Notes: generated by a model not told the origin, from the sequence alone. Counted from the stretch's first letter, positions 54,534 to 63,926 are shown. The stretch is DNA of 64,000 nt from Anaerolineae bacterium (GCA_019913005.1 JAIOHL010000078.1:62001-126000), one strand, 5' to 3'. Made by a program: numbers and translations.

Positions 54534-55787
54534 GTGACAATGACGGGGAATACGCAAGTGCGCGTGTCAATAGATGAGCAAGTGGATGTTCTGATGAGCA
54601 ACACGGGCTATGGAGACGACCATACCCGTGAAATTATGCGTCAAGAACTGCGCGAACGCCTAATTCAGGCCGAACGCGAAGGGCGTCCACTACGGGTCTA
54701 TTGCGGCTATGATCCCCGTACCACCGATCTGCATCTTGGGCATACGATTACGATGCACAAACTGCGCCAATTTCAGGAATTTGGACACCACATCATTTTC
54801 CTGATCGGGTCATTTACCTCGCTGATTGGTGACCCAGATGATGTTAAGGCGCGGGAAATCTTGACGCCGGAAAAAGTGGCGGAAAATGCCCAGACTTATA
54901 AGGAACAGGCGTTTAAAATCCTCGACCCCAAGAAAACGGAAGTGCGCCATAACAGTGAATGGTTGGCGGAACTCGGCTTTTTGGATGTCATCAAACTTGC
55001 CCAACATTTTACTGTGCAGCAGTTTTTGGCACGCGAAGGATTTAGTAATCGGCTTGAAGACGGCAATCCCATATATCTGCATGAATTCTTTTACCCATTG
55101 ATGCAGGGGTATGACCCCATTGGCCTCAAGGCGGATGCACAGGTTGGCGGACAAGACCAATTGTTTAACTTGATGGCAGGCCGCCAATTGATGCAAAAAC
55201 TCGGCGTGCAGCCGCAAGTCGTCATTGCCATGGGAGAGAGCCTACCGGGGACGGATGGCATCGAAAAAATGAGCAAGAGCAAAGGCAACCATATCGCCTT
55301 GCTGAGTGAACCCGGTCAGATGTACACCAGTTTGATGAAACTGCCCGATTTCGCCATGCCGCTCTACTTCAAACTCCTATTAGGGTGGAGTCAGGAAGAC
55401 GTGGACGATATGATGGTTCGGATTAATCAGGGCGAGGTGGAACCGCAGGAAGTCAAAGCGGGGATGGCGCTCGACATCACCACGATTTTTCATGGTCGTG
55501 AAGCCGCTTTGCAGGGGCGTGAGTTTTCGCGCAAGGCCATGCAAGAGGGTGGTATCCCGGATGATATTGCCGAACATGCGATCCCCTCTGATATGCCGTT
55601 GGTGGATTTGCTGGTAGCGACGGGTTTGTGCAAAAGCAAAGGTGATGCTAAACGCCAAATTCTAGGTGGCGGTGTTCGCCGCGACAGTGACAAGGTGACG
55701 GATTTTGATGAGGTCGTGCGTGCGGCGGATTTACCCACCGTGCTGCAATATGGCAAACGCCATTTTGTGCGGATTGTCAAAGGCTAA
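54534..55787 (+). CDS. tyrS: Tyrosyl-tRNA synthetase
   Basis: A class I synthetase: CGYDPRTTDLHLGHT holds the HIGH-like motif, EKMSKSKGN the KMSKS motif, and DLLVATGLCKSKGDAKRQI the S4 RNA-binding domain at the end. It is of the longer TyrZ type. The frame can be extended to a TTG at 54522, but that codon lies in the GGAGG ribosome site itself. GTG at 54534 is 5 bases after GGAGG and ATG at 54540 is 11 bases after, so GTG is preferred but either could be used. Confidence 0.96.
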   Translation: MTMTGNTQVRVSIDEQVDVLMSNTGYGDDHTREIMRQELRERLIQAEREGRPLRVYCGYDPRTTDLHLGHTITMHKLRQFQEFGHHIIFLIGSFTSLIGDPDDVKAREILTPEKVAENAQTYKEQAFKILDPKKTEVRHNSEWLAELGFLDVIKLAQHFTVQQFLAREGFSNRLEDGNPIYLHEFFYPLMQGYDPIGLKADAQVGGQDQLFNLMAGRQLMQKLGVQPQVVIAMGESLPGTDGIEKMSKSKGNHIALLSEPGQMYTSLMKLPDFAMPLYFKLLLGWSQEDVDDMMVRINQGEVEPQEVKAGMALDITTIFHGREAALQGREFSRKAMQEGGIPDDIAEHAIPSDMPLVDLLVATGLCKSKGDAKRQILGGGVRRDSDKVTDFDEVVRAADLPTVLQYGKRHFVRIVKG

Positions 55788-55805
55788 ATTGAGGAAGATG
55801 AGACT

Positions 55806-55831
55806 GGGGAAGTGTATCGCTTCCCCGTTTT
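55806..55831 (+). terminator. Terminator after tyrS
   Basis: GGGGAAG and CTTCCCC form a perfect 7-base stem with a 7-base loop, followed by GTTTTAG. Confidence 0.8.
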
Positions 55832-55854
55832 AGATTGAGGAGAGGATTAGCGGT

Positions 55855-57003
55855 ATGTCAGAGATGCCCCCATTTCCAGCGAATGATCCCCAACGGGGAA
55901 CTATGCAATCACCGCCACCTAATTTTTCCAGTGGCCCGTTTTTTCAACCACCTGTGCAAACATCCCCGCCCCAAAAAAGTCGTGGAGAAGCCTCAGTGGT
56001 CAATCGGACAGCGCTATGGGTGCTGCTTTCGACATTGGCAGGGATGGCGATGCCCATTTGTCTATGTGTATGTCTTTGTTTAGCCTCGTTTGTGGGGCTA
56101 TCTACATGGGCGGGTCAACTAGACACGACTCAGGAAACTGGGCCAGCGGTTGGCGTGATTGACCTTACCGGGCCGATTATCGCAGGGGACAGCCTGTTTA
56201 GCGCCTCGACAGGGTATATGCAAGAGCAGCTTAAGTGGATGGAAGAAAGTAACGATGTCAAAGCAATTGTCATCCGCGCTAACAGCCCCGGTGGTGGAGT
56301 TGACCCCAGCGATACGATTTGGCACGAGGTGGCAAAACTGCGGGCTAAGAAACCGATTGTGGTTTCAGTGCAAGGGATGTGTGCATCGGGTTGTTTATAC
56401 ATTTCGAGCGCGGCGACTGAAATTTGGGCCACCCGCAGTTCGCTGGTCGGCAGCATTGGCGTCATTTCGACCTTTTTTAATGCCCAAGAACTGTTGGACG
56501 ATTTGGGGATTGATGTTCAGACGATTGCGACGGGTGAAAATAAAGATTTTGGCAGCATGTTCCGTCCGCTGACCCCTGAAGAGGAAGCGTATTGGCGCAG
56601 CCAGAGCGAAATTTTGCTTACCAATTTCATCCAAGCCGTCGCCAGCCGTCCGGGGTCAACTTTGACTGAGGATGAAGTGCGTCAATTGGCGACAGGCCGG
56701 GTGTGGGTGGCGAGTGAGGCCAAAGATCGCGGACTGGTAGACCAAATCGGTTATGAAGAAGATGCGATTCAACGGGCGGCTGACTTGGCGGGCATGTCGT
56801 CGTATCGCGTGCAAGAATATCCATTCGCGTTTGACTTCTTCAACATTTTTGGATCGGGTTTTAGTGCTGCTGAGGGTCTGTCAGAAGGCTATTTTGATAT
56901 GCCGACGACCCAAGAAATACTCGATAGTTTGCAACAAGCACCGCTGCAATATCGCTATTTTGGCCCGTTTGACGGCGGGCAAAATAGGCCACTTGACCGT
57001 TAA
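55855..57003 (+). CDS. sppA: Signal peptide peptidase SppA (S49 family)
   Basis: A 382-residue protein. Residues 1-47 are a Pro-rich cytoplasmic start, one membrane segment lies at about 50-78, and the S49 domain follows outside. The nucleophile Ser is in the GMCASGCLYISSAA motif and the Lys partner in the later GENKDFGSMF region. SppA-type proteases digest cleaved signal peptides. It matches the short bacterial form with one catalytic unit. The ribosome site AGGA is 8 bases upstream. Confidence 0.92.
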   Translation: MSEMPPFPANDPQRGTMQSPPPNFSSGPFFQPPVQTSPPQKSRGEASVVNRTALWVLLSTLAGMAMPICLCVCLCLASFVGLSTWAGQLDTTQETGPAVGVIDLTGPIIAGDSLFSASTGYMQEQLKWMEESNDVKAIVIRANSPGGGVDPSDTIWHEVAKLRAKKPIVVSVQGMCASGCLYISSAATEIWATRSSLVGSIGVISTFFNAQELLDDLGIDVQTIATGENKDFGSMFRPLTPEEEAYWRSQSEILLTNFIQAVASRPGSTLTEDEVRQLATGRVWVASEAKDRGLVDQIGYEEDAIQRAADLAGMSSYRVQEYPFAFDFFNIFGSGFSAAEGLSEGYFDMPTTQEILDSLQQAPLQYRYFGPFDGGQNRPLDR

Positions 57004-57096
57004 ATCATTAAAGCGGAAGGGATGATAACACGGGGCTAAAACCGCCGTGCTGAATCTAGCTTGACTACAGGCCGGTTAATGTTAAGACCGCTATAG

Positions 57097-57125
57097 ACCC
57101 CGGTAAATGAGCCGGGGGTTTTTAT
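57097..57125 (+). terminator. Terminator after sppA
   Basis: CCCCGG and CCGGGG form a 6-base stem with an 8-base loop, followed by GTTTTTATT. It ends next to the convergent YciI-like gene. Confidence 0.8.
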
Positions 57126-57130
57126 TCACC

Positions 57131-57466
57131 CTAATCTTCTTTACCCTGTAGATAACCTTTGCCAACCCACCAAGTCATGATTTCGACAACCAAGTGCCCG
57201 ATTTTGACGTGCGGGTCTTGGGCCATGAGTGCTTTGGCTTCTTCGATTGTTGGCGTCTTGAAAATCGTGACGCCACGCAGATTGCTACTGGGGTCTTCAA
57301 CGGGGCCGCTGACAATCGTTTTGCCATCGGCGCGTAATTTGCCCAAATATTCGACGTGGCGTTTTTGGCGCTCTTCAAGCTCGGGGCTTGGCTCACCTGT
57401 CCAAATTGGGCCTTTGCGTGAAAAGCAGATAAAAAATGTATCCATTTCCATTGGGAAATCAGCCAT
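57131..57466 (-). CDS. YciI-like protein
   Basis: A 111-residue protein of the YCII-related fold: FFICFSRKGP at the start with EERQKRHVEYLGKLRADGK, then VSGPVED and RGVTIFKTPTIEEAKALMAQDPHVK with the conserved Asp-Pro. The typical His and Asp pair of the ferredoxin-like fold is present. No reaction has been established for most members. It stands alone, downstream of fabH in the same direction but with 165 bases between, and it has its own promoter. Confidence 0.87.
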   Translation of the reverse strand: MADFPMEMDTFFICFSRKGPIWTGEPSPELEERQKRHVEYLGKLRADGKTIVSGPVEDPSSNLRGVTIFKTPTIEEAKALMAQDPHVKIGHLVVEIMTWWVGKGYLQGKED

Positions 57467-57493
57467 GCGTTTGCTCCTATGATTTTTGATAGA

Positions 57494-57522
57494 ACTATCG
57501 TTCCATTCAATGATAGGTTCAA
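57494..57522 (-). promoter_or_regulatory. Possible promoter of the YciI-like gene
   Basis: On the minus strand TTGAAC (57517-57522), a 17-base spacer and GATAGT (57494-57499). Confidence 0.45.
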
Positions 57523-57631
57523 AGACGATGTCGTTTCACATTTACAAGGGCGATCAAAACACAAGACCGACCAGTCAAGATGAAAATTGGTGAAAACAAA
57601 AAGGGCGTTGGATGCGCCCCTTCCGTAAAGA

Positions 57632-59023
57632 TTATTCCCAATCGCTCCGTTCGAGTTTTTTGCGGAGGTTTTCCATTGTGGCGTTGGGAGTTGCTGAACC
57701 CGCCAGTCGGTTATAGACGCGCCGCCATGTTTTGACGGCACCCTGCCGTTGGGTGGCATACCAGTAGGTAATTTGACGCCGTGCCTCCATGATGGTTTGG
57801 TTGCGTTTTTCGGGAATGACCGCCCACTTCACGACCATTGAGGCCCATGCTAAACCACCGCCGAAACCCACAAACACGATGTTATCACCGGGTTTGATGC
57901 GATTTTCTTCAATCGCTTCACACAGGGCAATCGGAATCGAGGCGGCGGAGGTGTTGCCATAGCGACTGATATTGCTATAGAGCTTGTCTTCTGGCAATTT
58001 GAGGCTGCGCGCGGCGGATTCGATAATACGCTGATTGGCTTGGTGCGGCACGATCAGGGTGACATCCTCTACCGTGAGGTCAGCAAGCCGAAGCGCCTCT
58101 TTGATGCTGTCACTGACGACGCGGGTGGCAAAGCGAAACACCTCACGCCCGTTCATGCTCATACGATGCAATTTCGGACCCTGCCCACCCTCTTTATCTT
58201 TGGATTCTTTGGTGTCGTCGGCTTCACTCTTGGACTTATGGTCACGCAGGAAGGTTTCGGTGCTACCCACTGTTGGTAGGGTCAAGGCGTCCCAACCCGC
58301 GCCGTCCGAGCGTAGAACGCTGCTCAAGACGCCGCCGGGTTCACGATTGGCCTGCAAAATGACTGCCCCTGCGCCATCGCCAAATAAGATGCACGTGCCA
58401 CGATCTGACCAATCCATCACACGGCTCATGGTCTCGGCACCAATGACCAAGGCGGTTTCGATGTCCCCCGCGCGTATTTTGGCCGAAACCATATCTACCG
58501 CATAAACAAAGCCAGAGCAGGCCGCGCTGAGGTCATAGGCCCCGGCTTGGCTTGCACCTAACCAGCCCTGAATTTGACTGGCGGTACTGGGAAAAATGAA
58601 TTCCGGGGTGGAAGTGGCAACAACGATCAGATCGAGGTCGGTGGGTAAAATATTGGCGACTTCAAGGGCTGCTTGGGCTGCTTTGAGCGCAAGTTGTCCG
58701 GTCGTTTCTTTTTCACCCGCGATGCGTCGTTCCGAAATACCTGTGCGTGCGACAATCCATTCGTCATTGGTTTCGACAATGGCGGCGAGATCGTGATTGG
58801 TGAGGACGTGCTCTGGTACAGCCATGCCCCAGCCAACAATATGGGCATAGCGCCGCTGAAATTGGGTTGAATTTGCGTTGAGATGCGTCAGTCGCTCAAG
58901 CGGCCCACTGCCATTGGGCTTGCCTGCGGTGTTTTTGCGGGCAGGCCAAAGACGGCGTTTTTCAAGTTGCCCCTTATGCCCATTTGACCCGTTCGACGAG
59001 TGTCCGTTGTTGCCGTTGTTCAT
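57632..59023 (-). CDS. fabH: 3-oxoacyl-ACP synthase III (FabH) with extensions
   Basis: A 463-residue protein. The core, about 59-390, matches FabH: HIVGWGMAVPEHVLTN, ARTGISERRI, DLSAACSGFVYAV with the active Cys, FGDGAGAVIL, PHQANQRI with the active His and GNTSAASIPIAL with the active Asn. It starts the fatty acid cycle by condensing acyl-CoA with malonyl-ACP. Three oddities exist: an N-terminal Asn/Gly/Ser-rich extension of about 55 residues, a charged Lys/Asp/Glu insert of about 30 residues near 265-295, and a C-terminal tail of about 65 residues beyond the GFGGGLAWASMV end. FabH proteins are normally about 320 residues. It follows fabF. Confidence 0.93.
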   Translation of the reverse strand: MNNGNNGHSSNGSNGHKGQLEKRRLWPARKNTAGKPNGSGPLERLTHLNANSTQFQRRYAHIVGWGMAVPEHVLTNHDLAAIVETNDEWIVARTGISERRIAGEKETTGQLALKAAQAALEVANILPTDLDLIVVATSTPEFIFPSTASQIQGWLGASQAGAYDLSAACSGFVYAVDMVSAKIRAGDIETALVIGAETMSRVMDWSDRGTCILFGDGAGAVILQANREPGGVLSSVLRSDGAGWDALTLPTVGSTETFLRDHKSKSEADDTKESKDKEGGQGPKLHRMSMNGREVFRFATRVVSDSIKEALRLADLTVEDVTLIVPHQANQRIIESAARSLKLPEDKLYSNISRYGNTSAASIPIALCEAIEENRIKPGDNIVFVGFGGGLAWASMVVKWAVIPEKRNQTIMEARRQITYWYATQRQGAVKTWRRVYNRLAGSATPNATMENLRKKLERSDWE

Positions 59024-59100
59024 GATTTTTCACCTCGCCATTGATTGGGGTAGGGACGGCGATAATCTTCGCTGCCCCTACGAACCCTGCGAGTTGCTAT

Positions 59101-60357
59101 TTAAGCCTTACCGTTGCCGTTGTAGCGCCCAAAAATCAGCACCGCGTTGTGACCACCAAAGCCAAATGAATTGCTCATCACGTAGTCAATTTGGTGTGCT
59201 TTACCCACATTGGGCGTGTAATTCAAATCACAGTTTGGGTCGGGGGTAAATTGATTGATGGTCGGTGGTACAAAGTTTTCCAATAGCGATTTGACACTCA
59301 GAACCGCTTCAACTGCTCCGGCTGCACCCATCAGATGGCCCGTGACGGATTTGGTGGAGCTAATGGCAAGATCATAGGCCCGTTCACCAAAAACAGTTTT
59401 GAGGGCGCGGGTCTCGCTGGCATCATTAAGTGGGGTGCTGGTGCCGTGTGCATTGAGATAATCAATATCATCAATGGTCAGGTTGGCATCCTTGAGTGCC
59501 CGTTTCATTGCCATGACCGCGCCTTCGCCGTTTTCCAGCGGGGCGGTGACATGAAAGGCGTCGGCGGTGGCAGCATAACCCACCAATTCTGCCAAGATGG
59601 TCGCGCCGCGTGCTTGGGCGTGTTCCAGTTCTTCCAAGATCAACATGGCTGAACCTTCGGCGACAACAAAACCATCACGGTCTTTATCGAAGGGGCGAGA
59701 AGCAGTGGCAGGATCGTCATTGCGCCGAGAAATCGCCCCCATATTATCGAAGCTGGCGACGGCTAAATCCATCAAACCCGCTTCCGTGCTGCCTGCCAAC
59801 ATCACATCGGCGGCACCACGTGCAATCATGGCGGCGGCTTCACCGATGGCATTGTTACCAGTCGCACAGGCCGTGCTGATCGCCATATTTGGCCCACGCA
59901 GACCCCATTCGATACTGACACGTCCGGCGGGGCTGTCGGGGAGCATGATGGGTACGAGCAGAGGGCTTACCCCGCGTTGGCCTCTTTCGGCAAAGGCTAG
60001 AACGCCTTCACTGATGGAATGGATGCCGCCAATGCCACAGCCAACAATGCAGCCAACGTCATAGCGGTTTTCGTCGGTGACAACGAGGCCGCTGCTGTCG
60101 AGGGCTTGTTTCGAGGCATACATGGCAAGCTGGGTGGTACGATCCATGCGGCGGATTTCACGCTTGCCGAAATATTCAACGGGGTCAAAATTCTTTATTT
60201 CACCACCGATTTTTACGCCGATATTGCTGGCGTCCCATTGGGAAATATGGGTGATCCCAGATTTGCCATTTTTGGCGCTTTCCCAACTTTCTTCAACGGA
60301 ATTACCAATGGGGCAGATAATCCCCATACCTGTGACAACTACGCGCCGACCTTTCAC
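59101..60357 (-). CDS. fabF: 3-oxoacyl-ACP synthase II (FabF)
   Basis: A 418-residue enzyme with VVVTGMGIICPIGN at the start, ISTACATGNNAIGEA with the active Cys, YLNAHGTSTPLND with the first active His and TKSVTGHLMGAAG with the second. It elongates acyl chains with malonyl-ACP. The start is GTG with AAGGAG 6 bases upstream. It is 77 bases before fabH, so the two are likely one operon. No acpP or fabG is nearby. Confidence 0.97.
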   Translation of the reverse strand: MKGRRVVVTGMGIICPIGNSVEESWESAKNGKSGITHISQWDASNIGVKIGGEIKNFDPVEYFGKREIRRMDRTTQLAMYASKQALDSSGLVVTDENRYDVGCIVGCGIGGIHSISEGVLAFAERGQRGVSPLLVPIMLPDSPAGRVSIEWGLRGPNMAISTACATGNNAIGEAAAMIARGAADVMLAGSTEAGLMDLAVASFDNMGAISRRNDDPATASRPFDKDRDGFVVAEGSAMLILEELEHAQARGATILAELVGYAATADAFHVTAPLENGEGAVMAMKRALKDANLTIDDIDYLNAHGTSTPLNDASETRALKTVFGERAYDLAISSTKSVTGHLMGAAGAVEAVLSVKSLLENFVPPTINQFTPDPNCDLNYTPNVGKAHQIDYVMSNSFGFGGHNAVLIFGRYNGNGKA

Positions 60358-60407
60358 AATGCGCTCCTTCGCTGTATTTCGCGGATATTTCTATTATTGT
60401 GCGGGGG

Positions 60408-60416
60408 ATTATAGCA
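60408..60416 (-). promoter_or_regulatory. Extended -10 promoter of fabF
   Basis: On the minus strand TGCTATAAT, the same extended -10 as at tyrS, 51 bases before the GTG start. Confidence 0.65.
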
Positions 60417-60523
60417 AAAATCTGTCCCCTTCGCGTCGCAGAATTTATAACCCTTGCCGCCGCCAAAGGTTACAATAGAATTTGATATATTCTGTAATGA
60501 ACCGATCAACAGAGGATAGATTC

Positions 60524-60952
60524 ATGGTTGATTTCTTTCTAAATTTCCATTCCGGCTGGCGCTATTTGGTGCTATTGGGGACGTTGGCGACTCTCGTCTA
60601 TTTCATTTATGCGTTGGTCAGTAGTGCCGATTCCAAACGCGACAAACTGGTGATGACCGTCTGGGCGATTTTGGTGGATATTCAAGTAACCCTCGGCCTG
60701 ATTTTGTTTGTGTTGTACATTTTTGACGATGCCTATGAAATCAAAGGGCAGCAGATCGGTCATCTATTCACTATGCTGCTGCTCGTGCCACCCGTGGTGC
60801 ATTTTTACAGCATCTATGCCAAGCGTAATCCGAATGCCGACCTCAAACGGCTGCGGACTATTGGGGTGGTTGCGCCGATTGCCGCATTTGTATTGATCGT
60901 CGGCGGCATCTTGGCGTTGGGTGGGGGTTTTGAATTAGTGTTTGGGAGTTAG
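60524..60952 (+). CDS. Small four-TM membrane protein of unknown function
   Basis: A 142-residue protein with four hydrophobic segments (about residues 10-30, 42-62, 80-98 and 112-135). Its start, FLNFHSGWRYLVLLG, and the His in GHLFTMLL resemble a four-helix family of short membrane proteins seen in Bacteroidota and Chloroflexota, whose function is unknown. The ATG at 60524 has AGAGGA 7 bases upstream; the frame is open from 60482, but that is not the likely start. It is divergent from fabF. Confidence 0.75.
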   Translation: MVDFFLNFHSGWRYLVLLGTLATLVYFIYALVSSADSKRDKLVMTVWAILVDIQVTLGLILFVLYIFDDAYEIKGQQIGHLFTMLLLVPPVVHFYSIYAKRNPNADLKRLRTIGVVAPIAAFVLIVGGILALGGGFELVFGS

Positions 60953-60984
60953 GCACTCTCACCATCACGGCCATTCCTTCGGCA

Positions 60985-60993
60985 TGATATAAT
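60985..60993 (+). promoter_or_regulatory. Extended -10 promoter of the SDR gene
   Basis: TGATATAAT is a perfect extended -10, with the start site about 20 bases before the ATG. GGAGGA lies in between. Confidence 0.55.
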
Positions 60994-61019
60994 GTCGCGC
61001 CGGAGGAATCATTTTCACT

Positions 61020-61997
61020 ATGATTATTGTTACAGGAGCGATGGGTTTTGTGGGCCGTCATCTGGTGGCCCAACTGCTACGTTCTGGCAACCTAGTGCGC
61101 GTCTTGGTGCCACCCACGATTGTGGCTCGTTATCAACGACGACACTATCCTTGGCCGTGGGCCGAGGCGGGTGAGGCCGAAATTTTCCCCGGCAGCATTT
61201 TCCAAGCGGAATCCTTATTTCAGGCGATGCAGGGCGTTCATACCGTTTATCATCTTGCCAGCGCACAATGGTGGGGCAGCCGACATGATCTTGAACAAAT
61301 AGATTTAATCGGTACACGCCAGATCATCGCCGGAGCGCGGGCCGCACGAGTAGGTCGTATTATTACTCTAAGTCACCTCGGAGCCGAACCTTCATCCGCC
61401 TATCCGTTATTGCGGGTGAAAGGGCAGGTGGAAGAACTGATTCGCTCCAGCGGGGTAGCCTATACGATTTTCCGCTGTGGGGTGGTGTTCGGGCCAGATG
61501 ACCATTTTGTGAATAATCTTGCGATGCTGGTACGGGCTAACCCCATTTTCTTTTTCCAGCCGGGACATGGAGAACATTTACTCAATCCACTGTATATCCA
61601 TAATCTCGTCGCGGCACTCGAAGCCAGCTTAGAATCACTGGGGTTGGTGGATGTCACGGTGGATATTGGGGGTGGCGAGTATGTGAGCTTTAATGAAATG
61701 ACGCGGACTGTCATGCGTGTCACCCATGCCAAACGGGTGATTTTTCCATTACCGCCCTATTTTTTGCGCTGGCTAACAGGAGTGGCGAATGTGATTTTTC
61801 CGCGTTGGCCTGCAACGAAACAATGGTTTGACTTGATGGCAGGGCATCGCACCGCACGGCTGGGGAATCTTTATGAATATACAGGGGTGCGACCTGTGCG
61901 CTTTGAAGATACATTGGTGACGTATATGCCGCAGCGCCGCTACAGCCTTGAACTTCTGCGGTTCATGTTCCGGCGGCGACCCGGTATTCGATTCTAA
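61020..61997 (+). CDS. NAD(P)-binding SDR/NmrA-like epimerase
   Basis: A 325-residue protein of the extended/atypical SDR class. The start has VTGAMGFVGRHLV (GxxGxxG), HTVYHLASA is near 80, and the Tyr-Lys active pair is not obvious, since the SAYPLLRVKGQVEEL helix keeps the Lys with a Tyr four residues away in the less usual form. This resembles the NmrA/NDUFA9-like group, which binds NAD(P)H and may lack catalysis. The C-terminal part (about 240-325) is basic. The substrate is unknown. The GNAT gene follows after 43 bases. Confidence 0.82.
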   Translation: MIIVTGAMGFVGRHLVAQLLRSGNLVRVLVPPTIVARYQRRHYPWPWAEAGEAEIFPGSIFQAESLFQAMQGVHTVYHLASAQWWGSRHDLEQIDLIGTRQIIAGARAARVGRIITLSHLGAEPSSAYPLLRVKGQVEELIRSSGVAYTIFRCGVVFGPDDHFVNNLAMLVRANPIFFFQPGHGEHLLNPLYIHNLVAALEASLESLGLVDVTVDIGGGEYVSFNEMTRTVMRVTHAKRVIFPLPPYFLRWLTGVANVIFPRWPATKQWFDLMAGHRTARLGNLYEYTGVRPVRFEDTLVTYMPQRRYSLELLRFMFRRRPGIRF

Positions 61998-62040
61998 CTT
62001 CGTCCGATTAAGTAAGAAAAGCGAGATAGAGACAAAGCAG

Positions 62041-62955
62041 ATGTCCAGTGTACATGCATTTTCGGTGCGAACCCTGACCCGACCTGAAGAATTTCGGACG
62101 GTGATGGATTTGCAGCGGTTGATCTATGGAGATGACCCGACGACTCACATTGCCCGCCACACACTGGTCAGTTATGCCCGTAATGGGGGACAGGTGTTGG
62201 GGGCGTTTGAGGATGAATTGTTGGTGGGATTCTTAGTGGCGTTTTTGGGGACAGACAGCCTTGACCCACGCCGCCCGGCAATGGCAAACCTGAAATTGGT
62301 GATTGAACGACTGGCCGTGCATCCTGATTATCGTGGGATTGGCCTTGCCTCACAGTTGGCCCGTCAGCAACGCGAAATGGCCGTGATGCAGGGGATTCGA
62401 CTGGTCACAATCGCATTTGACCCCCTCAGTAGTCGTGATGCCTATTTGTATATCCGCAAATTAGGCGCGATGGTGCAGTCCTACGTGCCAGATTATTTTG
62501 GCGTGGATGAACACGAAGCATGGGAACGGAACATTACCCTGTCGCCAGATCGTATGATGGCGGAGTGGTGGCTGACACGCAATCGGGTTGAGGAACGGCT
62601 TTTTGGTAAACGCAACAGCCTGACATTGGCCCAATATTTGGATGCTGGAATGCCAATCATCAATCCCTCACAGCCGGGGCCAGAGGTGTTTTGTCCGCAT
62701 CCTTATGAGGGTGAGTTGAAGCTACCAGATGGGGCCATGATGCTCATTGAAATCCCATCGGACTGTTCGGCGATTTTGCATGGCGACCCTGAATTGGCGA
62801 CGGCATGGCGTGATCACGCTCGACAGGTGTTTGGCACGGCCTTTCAAGAGGGGTATGTCGCCACTGATTTGATGCGAGAGCCATTTGAAGGACGAGAGCG
62901 GACGTTTTATTTGATGAGTTATGACGGGCCGCGTTTTAGTATTGAAATTGAGTAG
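62041..62955 (+). CDS. GNAT acetyltransferase (COG3375-like)
   Basis: A 304-residue protein: RPEEFRTVMDLQRLIYGDD at the start, IERLAVHPDYRGIGLASQLARQQREMAV as the acetyl-CoA loop, VTIAFDPLSSRDAYLYIRKLGA and a Tyr-rich tail, the pattern of predicted acyltransferases near the N-succinyl amino acid group. The acceptor is unknown. The frame is open from 61948, but the ATG at 62041 starts the conserved part. It lies after the SDR gene and before proC. Confidence 0.85.
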   Translation: MSSVHAFSVRTLTRPEEFRTVMDLQRLIYGDDPTTHIARHTLVSYARNGGQVLGAFEDELLVGFLVAFLGTDSLDPRRPAMANLKLVIERLAVHPDYRGIGLASQLARQQREMAVMQGIRLVTIAFDPLSSRDAYLYIRKLGAMVQSYVPDYFGVDEHEAWERNITLSPDRMMAEWWLTRNRVEERLFGKRNSLTLAQYLDAGMPIINPSQPGPEVFCPHPYEGELKLPDGAMMLIEIPSDCSAILHGDPELATAWRDHARQVFGTAFQEGYVATDLMREPFEGRERTFYLMSYDGPRFSIEIE

Positions 62956-63017
62956 GCAATACACATAAACAATAGACGGGTGAGCCTTTATCGGCATGAA
63001 GGGGTAATTAAGTCGTC

Positions 63018-63926
63018 ATGTTTGAAAACAAGACACTAGCCTTTATCGGCAGCGGACAGATGGCGGAGGCGATGATTGCGGGCTTGGTCGGCAATGACAG
63101 CGTCCATCCAGAACAGATTATCGCAGTTGGGCCACGCAAGGAACGCGGGCAGGAATTGGCGGCGCGGTATGCGGTGCGCTGTACGACTGATAATCTTGCG
63201 GCGGCGCGTGAAGCGAATATCGTTGTCTTGGGTGTCAAACCCCAAGTCATGGACGATGTGCTGCCAGCAGGAGACCGCAGTTTGGCGCATTGTGAATTGG
63301 TGTTGAGCATCGCCGCCGGGATACCGATTAGCTATTTGGTGCATCTGTTTGACAATCCGCGTGTGGTGCGGGCCATGCCGAATACTCCCGCCAAAATCGG
63401 CAAAGGCATTACGGTGTGGACGGCAACTGATGAGGTCGAGGCGCAGCAGAAAAATCAGGCACAGGCGATTTTGAAGGCGCTTGGTGAAGAAGTGTTTGTC
63501 GAGAAAGAGGATTATCTTGACATGGCAACTGCGCTGAGTGGCACTGGGCCGGCCTACATTTTCATTTTCCTAGAGGCGATGGTGGATGCCGGGGTGCATA
63601 TGGGGTTTTCGCGCCGCATCGCAGAAAAATTGGTGCTGCATACCATGTTGGGTTCGGTGGAATATGCGATGGCAAGTGGCGAACATCTGGCAACCCTGCG
63701 CAATCAAGTCACCAGCCCGGGGGGAACTTCTGCCGAGGCGCTCTATCATATTGAAAAGGGTGGATTGCGGACGGTCATTTCACGCGCGATTTGGGCGGCT
63801 TATCAACGCAGTGTGGCGCTCGGACGCGGCAAAAAGGTTAGCCAACGCATGGATAATGGACAGATTGAGGAAAACGGCAACGGGCATAACGAAATAAATG
63901 GAGTATTTGATAAGGATCGGTTCTAA
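63018..63926 (+). CDS. proC: Pyrroline-5-carboxylate reductase
   Basis: A 302-residue enzyme. FIGSGQMAEAMIAGL binds NAD(P)H, VLGVKPQVMDDVL and RAMPNTPAKIGKGITVW are P5CR signatures, and the C-terminal ALSGTGPAYIFIFLEAM, VTSPGGTSAEALYHIEKGGLR and a tail complete it. It reduces P5C to proline as the last step of synthesis. The C-terminal tail of about 30 Asn/Gly/Glu-rich residues beyond the P5CR end is an extension. The stop overlaps the next start by one base. Confidence 0.97.
   Translation: MFENKTLAFIGSGQMAEAMIAGLVGNDSVHPEQIIAVGPRKERGQELAARYAVRCTTDNLAAAREANIVVLGVKPQVMDDVLPAGDRSLAHCELVLSIAAGIPISYLVHLFDNPRVVRAMPNTPAKIGKGITVWTATDEVEAQQKNQAQAILKALGEEVFVEKEDYLDMATALSGTGPAYIFIFLEAMVDAGVHMGFSRRIAEKLVLHTMLGSVEYAMASGEHLATLRNQVTSPGGTSAEALYHIEKGGLRTVISRAIWAAYQRSVALGRGKKVSQRMDNGQIEENGNGHNEINGVFDKDRF

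Noticed and set aside
58035-58505. A 156-codon open frame on + inside fabH
   Set aside because: Antisense shadow of the FabH catalytic core.
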